Shown here in pieces: positions 1 through 8,576 of a stretch of 64,000 bases of DNA. Origin of the DNA: Alteribacillus persepolensis (GTDB taxonomy: Bacteria; Bacillota; Bacilli; Bacillales; Marinococcaceae). The notes below the pieces were generated by a model, which saw only the letters and a list, made by a program, of their open reading frames with translations, ran no database searches and was not told the origin of the DNA. The stretch covers positions 43,424-107,423 of the forward strand of contig NZ_FNDK01000012.1 of assembly GCF_900099605.1 (NCBI RefSeq), written 5' to 3'. Within the stretch, counting starts at the first letter, position 1; the number at the start of each line of letters is the position of its first letter. The translations under genes were made by a program, and so were the position numbers.

Positions 1-2366
1 TCAGTCCATGGATCCTCTGGCAGCGCACGCAGCGCTTTTTCCATATTTTCAATAAGCTGCTTGCGTTTTTCTGTATCATCTAATACGACCGAGCGGATAT
101 GGTCCAGTCCTACTCGTTCCACCCAATGCGAGGTTCTTTCTAGGTAACGGGCATCTTCACGATAATACTGTAAAAAGGCACTGATATGGTGAAGCAATTC
201 TTCTCCTGTTTCTACTTTACAGAACAAGTCACCACCTCTTAAATCCACACCGCCGTTCCCGCCGACATACATTTCCCAAGCCCCTTCGACGCCAACAATG
301 CCGATATCCTTAATACCGGACTCTGCACAGTTTCTCGGACAAGCCGACACAGCCATCTTTACTTTGTGAGGTGTGTTCAAACGTTCGTATTTCTTTTCAA
401 TTTGAATTCCCATTCCAATAGAGTCCTGTGTTCCAAAACGGCAGAAATCCTCACCCACGCAAGTTTTTACTGTCCTAATTGATTTAGCGTACGCATATCC
501 TGAATTCATGCCTAACTCTTCCCAAACAGAAGGTAAATCTTCTTTATTCACGCCAAGCATATCAATTCGTTGGCCCCCCGTAACTTTTAACATCGGCACA
601 TCATATTTTTCGGCCGTGTCGGCAATTTTTCGAAGCTGGTCAGGGTCAGTTACCCCGCCGTACATACGCGGAACAACAGAATACGTACCATCATTTTGGA
701 TATTGGCATGCATTCGTTCATTGATAAAGCGGGATGTATAATCATCTTCGTATTCTTCCGGCTGGTTTAAGCCAAGATAATAGTTAATAGCCGGACGGCA
801 CTTCGAGCAGCCTTCTTCTGTCTCCCAGCCAAGTACATTCATCACTTCTCTTGTAAACGATAATTGTTTATCTTTGATCACTTCAGAAACTTCGTCGTGA
901 GAAAGATCAGTACATCCACATATCGGCTCTTTTTGACTTGCGACAGCTTCATCTCCCAGTGTTGCAGAAAGCAAATCAGATACAAGCGGTTTACAGCCCC
1001 CGCATGAGCGGCCGGCGTTGGTGTGCTTTGTCACATCAGCAACAGTCGCAAGCCCGTCATTGCGGATTGCTTCGACTATTTCTCCTTTACAAACCCCGTT
1101 ACAGTCACAAATCTGCTCATCTGCTGCCATTGACACAACAGAGCTTTCATCACTAGCGCCGTCAGCATTCTCGGATGGAAGAATGACCGCTTTGTTCATA
1201 CCAGAAATGTCCTGCTCTTTTTTCATCATATCTAATAAACGAGGGGAATCAGATGTGTCTCCAAATAAAACAGCACCAACGACTGTATCATCTTGTACTA
1301 CAACTTTCTTATATATGCCTTCAAACTCATCATGCACTCTGATAGCACGTGTCTGTTCATTATCTTGGAAGTGCCCGGCTGAAAATACATCCACACCAGA
1401 AACTTTCAGCTTGGTGTACGTGAGTGATCCTTTGTACCCCTCTGTCTCTTGATTACACAAATGATCAGCCAGCACGCTGCCTTGCTCATATAAAGGGGCA
1501 ACTAAGCCATAAGCAATACCATTGTGTTCAGCACATTCTCCCACGGCATAAATATCTTTTGCACTCGTTTCCATGAAGTCATTCACCACAATGGCACGTT
1601 CTGTTTGCAGTCCCGCTTCACTCGCCAACTCAATATTAGGCCTGATTCCAACAGCCATAACGACTAAATCTGCTTCTAGGAAAGTACCGTCTTTAAACGT
1701 GACACCTTCTACTCTTTCTTTTCCATTTATCATTTCTGTGTGTTTATTCATGTGAAAGCGCATGCCTTGTGCTTCTAATTCACGCTTTAGCATATCCGAT
1801 GCCGGTGCATCGAGTTGTCGTTCCATTAAATAATCAAAAATATGGACCACATCAGTTTCCATATTTAAGTTCAACAACCCGCGGGCTGCTTCAAGACCTA
1901 ATAAACCACCGCCAATTACAACCGCTTTTTTATAATGCTTTGACGTTTCGACCATGGTTTCACAGTCTTTAATATCTCGAAAAGCAATCACCCCTTCTTT
2001 ATCTGCACCTGGCAGCGGAAGCATAAATGGATTAGAGCCCGTGGCAAAAATTAAGTGGTCATAGTGACAAACAACGCCATTTTTGCTTTCTATTTTTTTG
2101 CGGCGCTTGTCTACTTTCACAACTGGATCGCCTGTATACAGGGTAATGCCATTTTTTTCATACCAATCATAATCATTTAAAATAATATCTTCGACACTGC
2201 TGTCTCCTTGTAATACAGAGGAAAGAGCAATTCGGTTATAGTTAGGATGCGGCTCTTCCCCAAATATTGTAATTTCAAATCGTTCAGGATCTCTTTTTAG
2301 TATTTCTTCGATGGCACGAATACCTGCCATTCCATTTCCGATAAGTACTAACTGTTCTTTTTGCAT
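1..2366 (-). CDS. nirB: Nitrite reductase [NAD(P)H] large subunit, 3' end off the window
   Basis: Assimilatory siroheme nitrite reductase large subunit, reducing nitrite to ammonium in the cytoplasm with NAD(P)H. I translated the minus strand from the ATG at 2366, preceded by a GGGAGA ribosome site; 788 codons are visible and the frame is open to base 1, so only the last few residues of a roughly 800-residue family are missing. The order is an N-terminal FAD/NAD fold (LIGNGMAGIRA near residue 8, a second nucleotide site VVIGGGLLGLEAA near 150), two BFD-like Cys clusters (CDCNGVC...GGCKP near 430-480 and CGCTDL...CSKC near 500-550), then the siroheme/4Fe-4S domain with CVGEDFCRFG and CPRNCAES. 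It starts 26 nt after sumT. A nirD small subunit would be expected next, outside the window. Confidence 0.95.
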   Translation of the reverse strand, partial: MQKEQLVLIGNGMAGIRAIEEILKRDPERFEITIFGEEPHPNYNRIALSSVLQGDSSVEDIILNDYDWYEKNGITLYTGDPVVKVDKRRKKIESKNGVVCHYDHLIFATGSNPFMLPLPGADKEGVIAFRDIKDCETMVETSKHYKKAVVIGGGLLGLEAARGLLNLNMETDVVHIFDYLMERQLDAPASDMLKRELEAQGMRFHMNKHTEMINGKERVEGVTFKDGTFLEADLVVMAVGIRPNIELASEAGLQTERAIVVNDFMETSAKDIYAVGECAEHNGIAYGLVAPLYEQGSVLADHLCNQETEGYKGSLTYTKLKVSGVDVFSAGHFQDNEQTRAIRVHDEFEGIYKKVVVQDDTVVGAVLFGDTSDSPRLLDMMKKEQDISGMNKAVILPSENADGASDESSVVSMAADEQICDCNGVCKGEIVEAIRNDGLATVADVTKHTNAGRSCGGCKPLVSDLLSATLGDEAVASQKEPICGCTDLSHDEVSEVIKDKQLSFTREVMNVLGWETEEGCSKCRPAINYYLGLNQPEEYEDDYTSRFINERMHANIQNDGTYSVVPRMYGGVTDPDQLRKIADTAEKYDVPMLKVTGGQRIDMLGVNKEDLPSVWEELGMNSGYAYAKSIRTVKTCVGEDFCRFGTQDSIGMGIQIEKKYERLNTPHKVKMAVSACPRNCAESGIKDIGIVGVEGAWEMYVGGNGGVDLRGGDLFCKVETGEELLHHISAFLQYYREDARYLERTSHWVERVGLDHIRSVVLDDTEKRKQLIENMEKALRALPEDPWT

Positions 2367-2392
2367 ATTGTTCTCCCACTCCCTTTTTCTTG

Positions 2393-3541
2393 CTATACAA
2401 TATTTCGAATTGGCTCATCCAGCAAAGATTCCATGAACATACTTGTATCAGCAAAAGGCGGCAGTACAATGCTTGGTACATATCCATGACCATGCATAAC
2501 CGCTTCCGCTTCTTTTCCTGCACATATAAAGGATGGAACCCTGTCTATTTCTATTTGGAATTCCTTTATCCAATTCATGACTATTTGTGCTGACGTATGA
2601 CCGTGCAGCAATACATGTGCAGTGTGGCCTTCTTCTAGCAGACGCCAAACAGCTTCCCGGCCACTATGTGACAAGTCGGTTGTTCCTAACACATACACAT
2701 CGGCTCCTTCTTCTTTTAAGGCATGCATGTGTGCTTTCATATCTACATCATCTGACATTCCAATGATTCCATAACCTGTTAACGGCTTCTGCTCCACCCA
2801 TTGCAGCGAATCATGCAGTTTTGTCACATCTCCTACAACAATCACAGCGGGGTTCTGCATGCCTCTCTCTTTCACTTTTGCTGCTATTTTATTTAAAGGG
2901 GCGGTTATCGAGCGCTGTCTGCCGTACGTTCCCCACTCCGTGACAAGGGTGCTTGTCTGTTCCGGCTTCCCATGTTTCACAAGTTCGTTTGCGATATAAG
3001 AAAGATTTTTCACCCCCATGTAAAATACGATCGTATCAACACCTTTCGCTAATTTCTCCCATTCGATTTCTGGTTTGCCATCCCGGCTTTTGCTGTGTCC
3101 TGTTACAATGGCAAAAGATCGGGAATGCTCTCGGTGCGTCAGCGGCACTCCAGTGTAAATAGCAGCTGCGCTTCCAGCTGTGATTCCTGGAACAATTTCA
3201 TAGGGGATATGGTGTTTTGATACCGCTTCTGCCTCTTCACCAACTCTTCCAAATACAGCAGGGTCTCCTCCTTTTAAACGAACGACTGTTTTTCCTTTTT
3301 TCGCTTGTATAACCAGCTCTTTCTGAATGTCGTGTTGACGCAGCGTATGTTGACACGGTTGTTTCCCGCAATAAATGAACGTTGCTTTACGATTTGCTTC
3401 TAATAATAAGGACGGGTGACTGAGACGGTCATAAACGATGACTTGCGCCGATTGCAGTGCTTTTAATCCTTTTAACGTAATTAATTCCGGATCGCCAGGG
3501 CCGGCCCCCACAAAATAAATTTTTCCCGCTTTCGCTTTCAT
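2393..3541 (-). CDS. sumT: Uroporphyrinogen-III C-methyltransferase with a C-terminal extension
   Basis: SAM-dependent methylation of uroporphyrinogen III to precorrin-2, the first step towards the siroheme needed by NirB. Family motifs: GAGPGDPELIT near the N-terminus, RLKGGDPAVFGR near residue 90, and PGITAGSAAAIYTGVPLTHRE near 120-140. The methyltransferase core ends near residue 245; about 130 further residues look like a shortened uroporphyrinogen-III-synthase-like tail, comparable to the longer two-part NasF of B. subtilis. An in-frame GTG lies at 3553, but AAAGGTGG sits 8 nt before the ATG at 3541, so I take the ATG (382 aa). It is the first gene of a unit with nirB and has a TnrA-type box upstream. 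Confidence 0.93.
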   Translation of the reverse strand: MKAKAGKIYFVGAGPGDPELITLKGLKALQSAQVIVYDRLSHPSLLLEANRKATFIYCGKQPCQHTLRQHDIQKELVIQAKKGKTVVRLKGGDPAVFGRVGEEAEAVSKHHIPYEIVPGITAGSAAAIYTGVPLTHREHSRSFAIVTGHSKSRDGKPEIEWEKLAKGVDTIVFYMGVKNLSYIANELVKHGKPEQTSTLVTEWGTYGRQRSITAPLNKIAAKVKERGMQNPAVIVVGDVTKLHDSLQWVEQKPLTGYGIIGMSDDVDMKAHMHALKEEGADVYVLGTTDLSHSGREAVWRLLEEGHTAHVLLHGHTSAQIVMNWIKEFQIEIDRVPSFICAGKEAEAVMHGHGYVPSIVLPPFADTSMFMESLLDEPIRNIV

Positions 3542-3592
3542 TCGTGTCGCCACCTTTTAAAAAGTCTGTATCAATGTAAGTTAATTTCATTT

Positions 3593-3640
3593 TAATAGCT
3601 GTCATGCTTTTTGTATCGAAGCATGTGAGATTAGTTAACA
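3593..3640 (-). promoter_or_regulatory. TnrA/GlnR-type box and -10 of the sumT-nirB operon
   Basis: Read on the minus strand, 3640-3624 is TGTTAACTAATCTCACA, an exact match to the TnrA/GlnR consensus TGTNA-N7-TNACA. A TATTAA -10 lies at 3598-3593, giving a start near 3586 and placing the box centre about 46 nt upstream, close to the activating position known for TnrA at B. subtilis nas promoters. An additional short inverted repeat (CATGCTT/AAGCATG) lies between box and -10. The matching arrangement ahead of the nitrite transporter supports nitrogen-limitation control. Operator identity is inferred from consensus only. Confidence 0.7.
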
Positions 3641-3829
3641 TTATTTTTGCAGCAATGTGCCAAACCAGGTATGATGCTGCAAAATCCTTATATCTTGCAT
3701 TCCTTAGAAAAAATCAGCCTGCCGACAGACCTTTTGTTTAAACGCATAAACAAGCTGCCTTAGTCGTTCTGACAACAACGAAGACAGCTTGTTTCTTTCA
3801 TATGTCCGGCATGCACTAACAGCTGCCGC

Positions 3830-4291
3830 TTACCACTTTTATACGGTAAAAACTTTCCGTCCATTGTTATAGCAACTCGATCACCGTTTGGGTCTTCTTT
3901 TTTCTCTATATCTATTTTAAAATCAATAGCACTCATAATGCCGTCCCAAATTATTCATGGATTATTGCTTTTAACGTCGTGCCATACACTTGTGTTATTT
4001 CATGAAACCGATATATAAGTGGATTAACGGGCACTGCCCCCCCAATGATCCTTTTGTTGGTATTTCGGTTAAGAATGAGAAGACATCGTCGTTATCAATA
4101 TGTAAACAATGCACCAAAGAGACTGCCTCTTCTTTACTCATAGCAGCTTGTCCTTGGATTGCTGCTACCCATACTTTATTTCTTCCAACAACTTCAGCAA
4201 GATGCTCATACGCAACATGCTGTGATTTCTTGGCTTCCCATATCACATCTGCTGCATGCTTTCTTTCTTCTGACGTTTTGCTATAGCCCAT
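3830..4291 (-). pseudogene. cynS: Cyanate hydratase (cyanase), broken by three frameshifts and a stop
   Basis: Cyanase converts cyanate and bicarbonate to ammonia and CO2. The first 75 or so codons (ATG 4291 with GGAGG before it) read as a normal CynS N-terminus up to TEIPTKGSL. The frame then breaks in a run of seven G (4036-4042 on the plus strand as C): eight would restore the family sequence. In the restored frame PLIYRFHE and QVYGTTLKA follow, then a TAA where the family has Lys (HE-stop-FG for HEKFG). One G is missing from the next GGG run, after which [16 protein letters not shown] continues. One A is missing from the last AAAA run, removing the normal YKKW-stop end (ancestral stop 3830-3832). 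The two readable pieces are ORFs of 98 and 58 codons (3995-4291; 3760-3936). It lies 22 nt after the nitrite transporter. Confidence 0.9.
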
Positions 4292-4313
4292 TGTGTATTC
4301 CTCCCCATATTTT

Positions 4314-5141
4314 TTACTGTGCTTTTTTCAAATCCTTAACCGCTGTTGTTTGCACTTCTGCTTGCTTTCCATGTGTAACATACAGCGCTCCTCCTGCGAA
4401 CACTGCTGCACTCACGAGGTTGCCTAAAAGAACCGGTATCTGATTCCACAACCACCAATCAGCTATCGTAACGTTTGCACCGAGCATCATGCCCGCTGGA
4501 ATAACAAACATATTAACGACAGCATGTTCAAACCCTTGGCCAAAAAAGATAACAATCGGCAGCCACATCGCTGCAATTTTTCCAATCGTTGATTTGGATG
4601 TCATCGCCATCACAGCACCTAGCGCCACCATCCAATTACAAAGAACTGCTTTTACAAATACCGTACCCATTCCGGCACTTCCAAGGGCAGCGTATGCAAT
4701 TGTTTTTGCTTCGGCTGTCGAAACAAGCTGATCTGCCATAGCACTTGTCCCTGTTCCAAATTGGGTAGTGGCGGCGGCATACAATGCTGCGTAAAGAATA
4801 CTTCCGATCAAATGGCCGATAATCACCCAAAACCAGTTATAAAGCATACTGAATCGAGAAATTTCGCCATGCATGTTAGCGACAGGAAGCAGTGCAAAAT
4901 TCCCCGTCACTAATTCCAAACCGAGCAAAATAATCATGACAAAACCGACCGGAAAGATAATTGCTCCTAACATGTCCATTCCTGTTTGCAGATTGGCTGT
5001 AAATGCTAATGTCGTGGCGTACCCTAAAAAGACACCAGCTAATCCTCCTCGAATCAATAAATCCTTCACAGAAAGACCGGCCTTTGCCTTTCCTGCTTGT
5101 ATCATGCTCTCTATCACTTGCCGAGGCTGTATGCTATCCAT
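4314..5141 (-). CDS. Formate/nitrite transporter family protein
   Basis: FNT-family channel of about 275 aa with six membrane segments, here most likely for nitrite uptake because it neighbours NirB and SumT. FocA-like signatures are the loop LELVTGNFALLP, the segment NWMVALGAV, and GFEHAVVNMFVIPAGM. A frame extension starts at 5192, but the ATG at 5141 has AAGGGGA seven bases upstream and begins MDSIQPRQV, the usual start for the family. The broken cyanase follows by 22 nt, so the two were probably one transcript. A TnrA-type box precedes it. Confidence 0.9.
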   Translation of the reverse strand: MDSIQPRQVIESMIQAGKAKAGLSVKDLLIRGGLAGVFLGYATTLAFTANLQTGMDMLGAIIFPVGFVMIILLGLELVTGNFALLPVANMHGEISRFSMLYNWFWVIIGHLIGSILYAALYAAATTQFGTGTSAMADQLVSTAEAKTIAYAALGSAGMGTVFVKAVLCNWMVALGAVMAMTSKSTIGKIAAMWLPIVIFFGQGFEHAVVNMFVIPAGMMLGANVTIADWWLWNQIPVLLGNLVSAAVFAGGALYVTHGKQAEVQTTAVKDLKKAQ

Positions 5142-5172
5142 AAACGTCCCCTTCCTATCGATTGTTATAGCT

Positions 5173-5225
5173 AGTATAAAAAATAACTGCATCGTTTCAC
5201 TTTATTTTTGTTAAGAAACTTCACA
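5173..5225 (-). promoter_or_regulatory. TnrA/GlnR-type box and -10 of the nitrite transporter gene
   Basis: On the minus strand 5225-5209 reads TGTGAAGTTTCTTAACA, matching TGTNA-N7-TNACA. A TATACT -10 hexamer lies at 5178-5173, so the box centre is about 50 nt before the expected start of transcription, the same geometry as at sumT. Two independent matches at the same distance in one nitrogen cluster make chance unlikely. Confidence 0.7.
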
Positions 5226-5402
5226 CACTTTTTGAAACATATCGTTTCCCTGGCATTTGCTTCATGACATGAAGGTTTTATTATCCTCTCTCTTTTTCCT
5301 TGATGGACTCATACACTTTTGTTTTTCTTTTTAGTGATGATATACGCACAGTTGGAATAAATTTTAGATATATCGCAATCCTAAAACACAAGGAGGCGGA
5401 AA

Positions 5403-5750
5403 ATGGCTGGATACTTGAAGCGTGTGATGGAAAAAACAAAAATGACGTTACAACAAGCTACCATGCTGTTTAAAGAAAAGGTGTATGATATCACAGGGAC
5501 CACAACGGCTACGATTGATCAGTTATCTGCCTATATTCAGCGTCACCCTGACGTACAAATATCTAAAAGAACGTTGTTGGGAATGACATTTACGTTCTAT
5601 CATTTACAAGTAGAAGGAATTCATTTTTATGTTGAAATGAGGGATGGATACCTTTTACAAATGGATGTCTATACATCGGAGCATGATATTGTTTCTTACC
5701 GCTCTTATCGTGATCAGCATGTAAAAAACATTCCTATCAAATTTCCTTAA
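5403..5750 (+). CDS. Hypothetical protein, 115 aa
   Basis: Preceded by a strong AAGGAGGCGGAAA ribosome site. The product is soluble, slightly basic, and has no signal peptide or membrane segment; its second half alternates hydrophobic and polar residues as in a beta-rich fold (TFTFYHLQVEG, FYVEMRDGYLLQMDVY). I do not recognise a family. It is divergent from the nitrite transporter and convergent with the thiamine operon, with a long dispersed repeat immediately after it. The clean ribosome site and coding bias make it a real gene; the function is unknown. Confidence 0.7.
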   Translation: MAGYLKRVMEKTKMTLQQATMLFKEKVYDITGTTTATIDQLSAYIQRHPDVQISKRTLLGMTFTFYHLQVEGIHFYVEMRDGYLLQMDVYTSEHDIVSYRSYRDQHVKNIPIKFP

Positions 5751-5768
5751 CTTACTGCATGCACCAAT

Positions 5769-6038
5769 AAAGAAAAGCGCAAGTGCCTTGAAAGAGGGAC
5801 GTTCAGCTATGGGGAAGGAATTTCTGTAAGGAACCTCGGTAAGGTGCATCGGTAAGGTACTCCGGTAAGGTACTTCTACTAAGAACGCACACTTCCTGTG
5901 TGCAACGTAGAAGTCACCACATCCTGTGGAAGCACGTCCTGTGGCAACGCTGAACCGATCCACATCGTGTGCGCCTGAGCGAGCAGACGCTTGCGCTGGA
6001 CCATGAAAGCGCCAAATTTTTATACTTTTTATCTATTA
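5769..6038 (+). repeat. Structured dispersed repeat, copy A (longest)
   Basis: Non-coding element filling the gap between a plus gene and thiE. Outer arms AGCGCAAG (5776-5783) and CTTGCGCT (5990-5997) are perfectly complementary; inner arms GTTCAGC (5801-5807) and GCTGAAC (5949-5955) are too. Inside are two small perfect hairpins, GCACAC-TTCCT-GTGTGC (5887-5903) and CCACA-TCC-TGTGG (5917-5929), and three near-identical GGTAAGGT units around 5838-5870. The right tail GCGCCAA...TATACTT abuts the thiE terminator. Copies occur at 50.5, 45.1 and 61.3 kb. Confidence 0.75.
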
Positions 6039-6083
6039 AAAAACCAGTTAACCTGACGTTCATTTCAGGTTAACTGGTTTTTT
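6038..6083 (-). terminator. Intrinsic terminator of thiD-thiM-thiE
   Basis: Near-perfect palindrome, AAAAAACCAGTTAACCTGA pairing with its complement around a short loop, ending in a U-run on the minus strand. The TGA stop of thiE lies inside the stem. The poly-A flank on the other side would let it work from the plus strand as well. Confidence 0.9.
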
Positions 6084-6697
6084 AATAGACGTGCCGCTTG
6101 TTTAGGATCTTCATCCATACTAATGGATGAAATAACAGAAACACCATCTGCTCCGGCACGGATAACTTCTGAAGCATTTTCTTTTTTTATACCGCCAATC
6201 CCTACAACAGGCAGGTCAATACCATTTTCTCGCAACTCTGTAATCGCACCTGGACCAATGGGGGACTTAGCGTCTGCTTTTGTGGTTGTCGAGAACATAG
6301 GTCCTGTTCCAATATAGTCCGCCCCTTGTTTTTGAGCTTGCGCCGCTTCATTAACTGTCTTGGCAGATACTCCCACAATCATATAATCTGGACATTTTTT
6401 CCTGACTGCCTCGATTGACTCGTCATCTTGGCCGACATGAATTCCATCTGCCTGTAATTCCAAAGCAAGCTCTATATCGTCATTTACGATAAAAGGAACA
6501 CCATGCTTCCGGCAAATTGCTTGCATATCCCGAGCAGCCTGTTCTTTTTCCGCCCCTTCTAACGCCCCTTGGCCTTTTTCACGAAACTGAAAGCACGTCA
6601 CTCCTCCTTCAATCGCGTTTGTTAACACACGAAGCGGTGAACCTGCACTATTGTTTGTACCCATAATAAAATAAAGCAGCAGCTGTTCTCTATTCAT
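6065..6697 (-). CDS. thiE: Thiamine-phosphate synthase
   Basis: Joins HMP-pyrophosphate and thiazole phosphate to form thiamine phosphate. TIM-barrel family features: FQFREKG near residue 35, FIVNDDIELAL near 75, GIHVGQDD near 90, GTGPMFSTTTKADA near 130, VVGIGGI near 165 and the phosphate loop GADGVSVIS near 183. I use the ATG at 6697, which has a GGGGGTG ribosome site inside the end of thiM; an in-frame GTG at 6706 lacks one. It overlaps thiM by eight bases, so the two are probably translationally coupled. Last gene of the thiDME operon. 210 aa, normal length. Confidence 0.95.
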   Translation of the reverse strand: MNREQLLLYFIMGTNNSAGSPLRVLTNAIEGGVTCFQFREKGQGALEGAEKEQAARDMQAICRKHGVPFIVNDDIELALELQADGIHVGQDDESIEAVRKKCPDYMIVGVSAKTVNEAAQAQKQGADYIGTGPMFSTTTKADAKSPIGPGAITELRENGIDLPVVGIGGIKKENASEVIRAGADGVSVISSISMDEDPKQAARLLKNQLT

Positions 6698-7529
6698 GCA
6701 AAGCACCCCCGCGATTCACAATTTCTCTTTCTATATGGAGCTGCTGTTTAAAATCGATTTCATCTATACGATAAAGCGCGTTCAATAGCTGTATTTGAAA
6801 TGTACCAGGGCCTTGTCCATTTGTATATGCACTTGCTTTTTGCGCAGCAATGCCGTAATAACCTAATGCTGACGCAGCACCTTCCGTTAACTTGTCGGAC
6901 ACGCTGAGAAATGCAGCTATAACGGAACTAGCCAAACAACCTGTTCCAGTAACTTTAGACAGCATGGAATTCCCATTATAAATGGTATACACATCGTGTT
7001 TATCAGCAACAGCATCTCTTTCACCAGTTACCGCTATCGCAGATGCTTGAACGTTTTTAGCAGCATAAACAGCAATGGACTCTACGTTATACTCTCCTCT
7101 TGATGCATCTACACCGCGAATATCACTGTCCAACCCTGCTATCGCAGAAATTTCTGCTGCATTTCCGCGAACGAGAGTAATCTTTAATTCATTTAACAGT
7201 TTATGAGCTGCATTGGTTCGATATATTGTTGCCCCTGCTCCTACTGGGTCCAAAACAACCGGTATTCCTTTTTCATTGGCTGCCCGTCCGGCCTTGGCCA
7301 TCGCTTCTATCTGTGCATCATTCAACGTACCAAGATTTAACACAAGTGCATCAGCCTGTTTTGCCATTTCATCTGCTTCTTGTTCTGCATTAGCCATCAC
7401 CGGACTTGCCCCCATCGCTAATAACCCATTGGCTGTGAAATTAGCAACTACTGTATTTGTAATATTGTGCACTAACGGCTTTTGTTCTCTTACTTGCTCT
7501 AACAGCCGACTGGCCTGTTTACTTCTCAA
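6690..7529 (-). CDS. thiM: Hydroxyethylthiazole kinase
   Basis: Phosphorylates the thiazole alcohol THZ in thiamine salvage. 279 aa. The ribokinase-like features are PLVHNITNTVVANFTANGLL at residues 18-37, GASPVMANA, the DPVGAGAT loop near 117, and the anion-hole GTGCLASSV near 195. The start is TTG at 7529, behind GGGAGGAG at a good distance. It sits 13 nt after thiD and overlaps thiE. As part of a TPP-riboswitch operon it should be shut off when thiamine pyrophosphate is plentiful. Confidence 0.95.
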   Translation of the reverse strand: MRSKQASRLLEQVREQKPLVHNITNTVVANFTANGLLAMGASPVMANAEQEADEMAKQADALVLNLGTLNDAQIEAMAKAGRAANEKGIPVVLDPVGAGATIYRTNAAHKLLNELKITLVRGNAAEISAIAGLDSDIRGVDASRGEYNVESIAVYAAKNVQASAIAVTGERDAVADKHDVYTIYNGNSMLSKVTGTGCLASSVIAAFLSVSDKLTEGAASALGYYGIAAQKASAYTNGQGPGTFQIQLLNALYRIDEIDFKQQLHIEREIVNRGGALHE

Positions 7530-7542
7530 GGCAGCTCCTCCC

Positions 7543-8358
7543 TTAAACCATAATATCTTCTTTGCTTAGTCGAGACGCCCAATGATTAATTGGACCATTG
7601 CCTTTACCTATCTCAAGCGTATCCATGATTGCTTTGGATATAAACGCCTTACTGTTTGAAACCGCCGTTTTAATAGAATTTTTTCTCGCTAATTCCGCTG
7701 CGATAGATGCAGACAGACTGCAGCCTGTACCATGCGTATGATTTGTATCTGTTCTTGGTGCATGCAAGTATTCAATGCCATCCTCGCTGTACAGCACATC
7801 TGTTGCATCACCTGTTAAATGCCCGCCTTTGACAACAGCGGCAGATGCCCCCATCTCATCTACCAGCGTCTTCGCCGCATCTTCAGCTGTTTCTATATTC
7901 TCAATACTTAAGCCTGTTAACACCTCTGCCTCTTGACGGTTCGGTGTAATAACAGCCGAAAGCGGTAATAAACGCTTTTTCATTAAATCCAATGACTCTT
8001 GTTCCATGAGAGAATCACCACTTGTTGCTACCATTACTGGGTCAATGACTAATGGCACATCGTTTTCCTGTTCTAACAAATCCGCTACTCTCTCTATCAT
8101 TTCAGGAGTGGCTATCATGCCTGTTTTGACAGCTCCAGGACGTATATCTTCAAAAACTGCTCTGATCTGTTGTTCTACCATGTCGACAGGCACATGCCAT
8201 ACATCCTGTACACCTTTTGTATTTTGTGCCACAACAGATGTCACCACCGCCATCCCATAGGCTTTACGTTCTTGGAATGTCTTTAAGTCAGCATGAATTC
8301 CTGCACCACCCGTTGGATCTGTGCCGGCAATCGATAATACACTTGGTACATTGCGCAT
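7543..8358 (-). CDS. thiD: Bifunctional hydroxymethylpyrimidine kinase / phosphomethylpyrimidine kinase
   Basis: Phosphorylates HMP and HMP-phosphate to HMP-PP for thiamine synthesis. 271 aa. Family motifs: SIAGTDPTGGAGIHADLKTF at the N-terminus, VKTGMIA near residue 80, DPVMVATSG near 106, VKGGHL near 185, and the catalytic HGTGCSLSA near 212. It starts at the ATG at 8358 behind GGGGGA. First gene of the operon; a TPP riboswitch with its terminator lies 160-320 nt upstream. Confidence 0.95.
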   Translation of the reverse strand: MRNVPSVLSIAGTDPTGGAGIHADLKTFQERKAYGMAVVTSVVAQNTKGVQDVWHVPVDMVEQQIRAVFEDIRPGAVKTGMIATPEMIERVADLLEQENDVPLVIDPVMVATSGDSLMEQESLDLMKKRLLPLSAVITPNRQEAEVLTGLSIENIETAEDAAKTLVDEMGASAAVVKGGHLTGDATDVLYSEDGIEYLHAPRTDTNHTHGTGCSLSASIAAELARKNSIKTAVSNSKAFISKAIMDTLEIGKGNGPINHWASRLSKEDIMV

Positions 8359-8517
8359 AGTTTTTCCCCCATATGTTTAAAAGTATGGTGTTCTAATACG
8401 GTATTTTCCTAAAAACACTCTGCAAAAAAGATTCTGCTGCAAATGCTGGGTTGAATAGATGTGTGCTTTTTTGCACGTTAGGAAAAGTTCCCTTAAAAAA
8501 CAGAAACGGCAACAAAT

Positions 8518-8548
8518 AAAAAAACCGCTCCCTGAAAGAGAGCGGTTC
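8518..8548 (-). terminator. Riboswitch expression-platform terminator upstream of thiD
   Basis: On the minus strand, AACCGCTCTC-TTTC-GGGAGCGGTT followed by a T-run, located 30-60 nt after the TPP aptamer and before the thiD start. This position fits transcription attenuation by the riboswitch. Confidence 0.85.
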
Positions 8549-8576
8549 ATGCCTTATACCTGCTATACCATGTTCT

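Noticed and set aside
508..1972. Several plus-strand open frames inside the left end
   Set aside because: They are antisense shadows of nirB, which reads through without stops on the minus strand with all its family motifs.
3760..3936. A 58-codon small protein starting MSAIDFKID
   Set aside because: It is the C-terminal part of the broken cyanase, out of frame with the first part, and has no good ribosome site.
5838..5870. GGTAAGGT direct repeats as a possible CRISPR or iteron array
   Set aside because: Only three short units, no regular spacers of CRISPR size, no cas or rep gene; they belong to the dispersed repeat.
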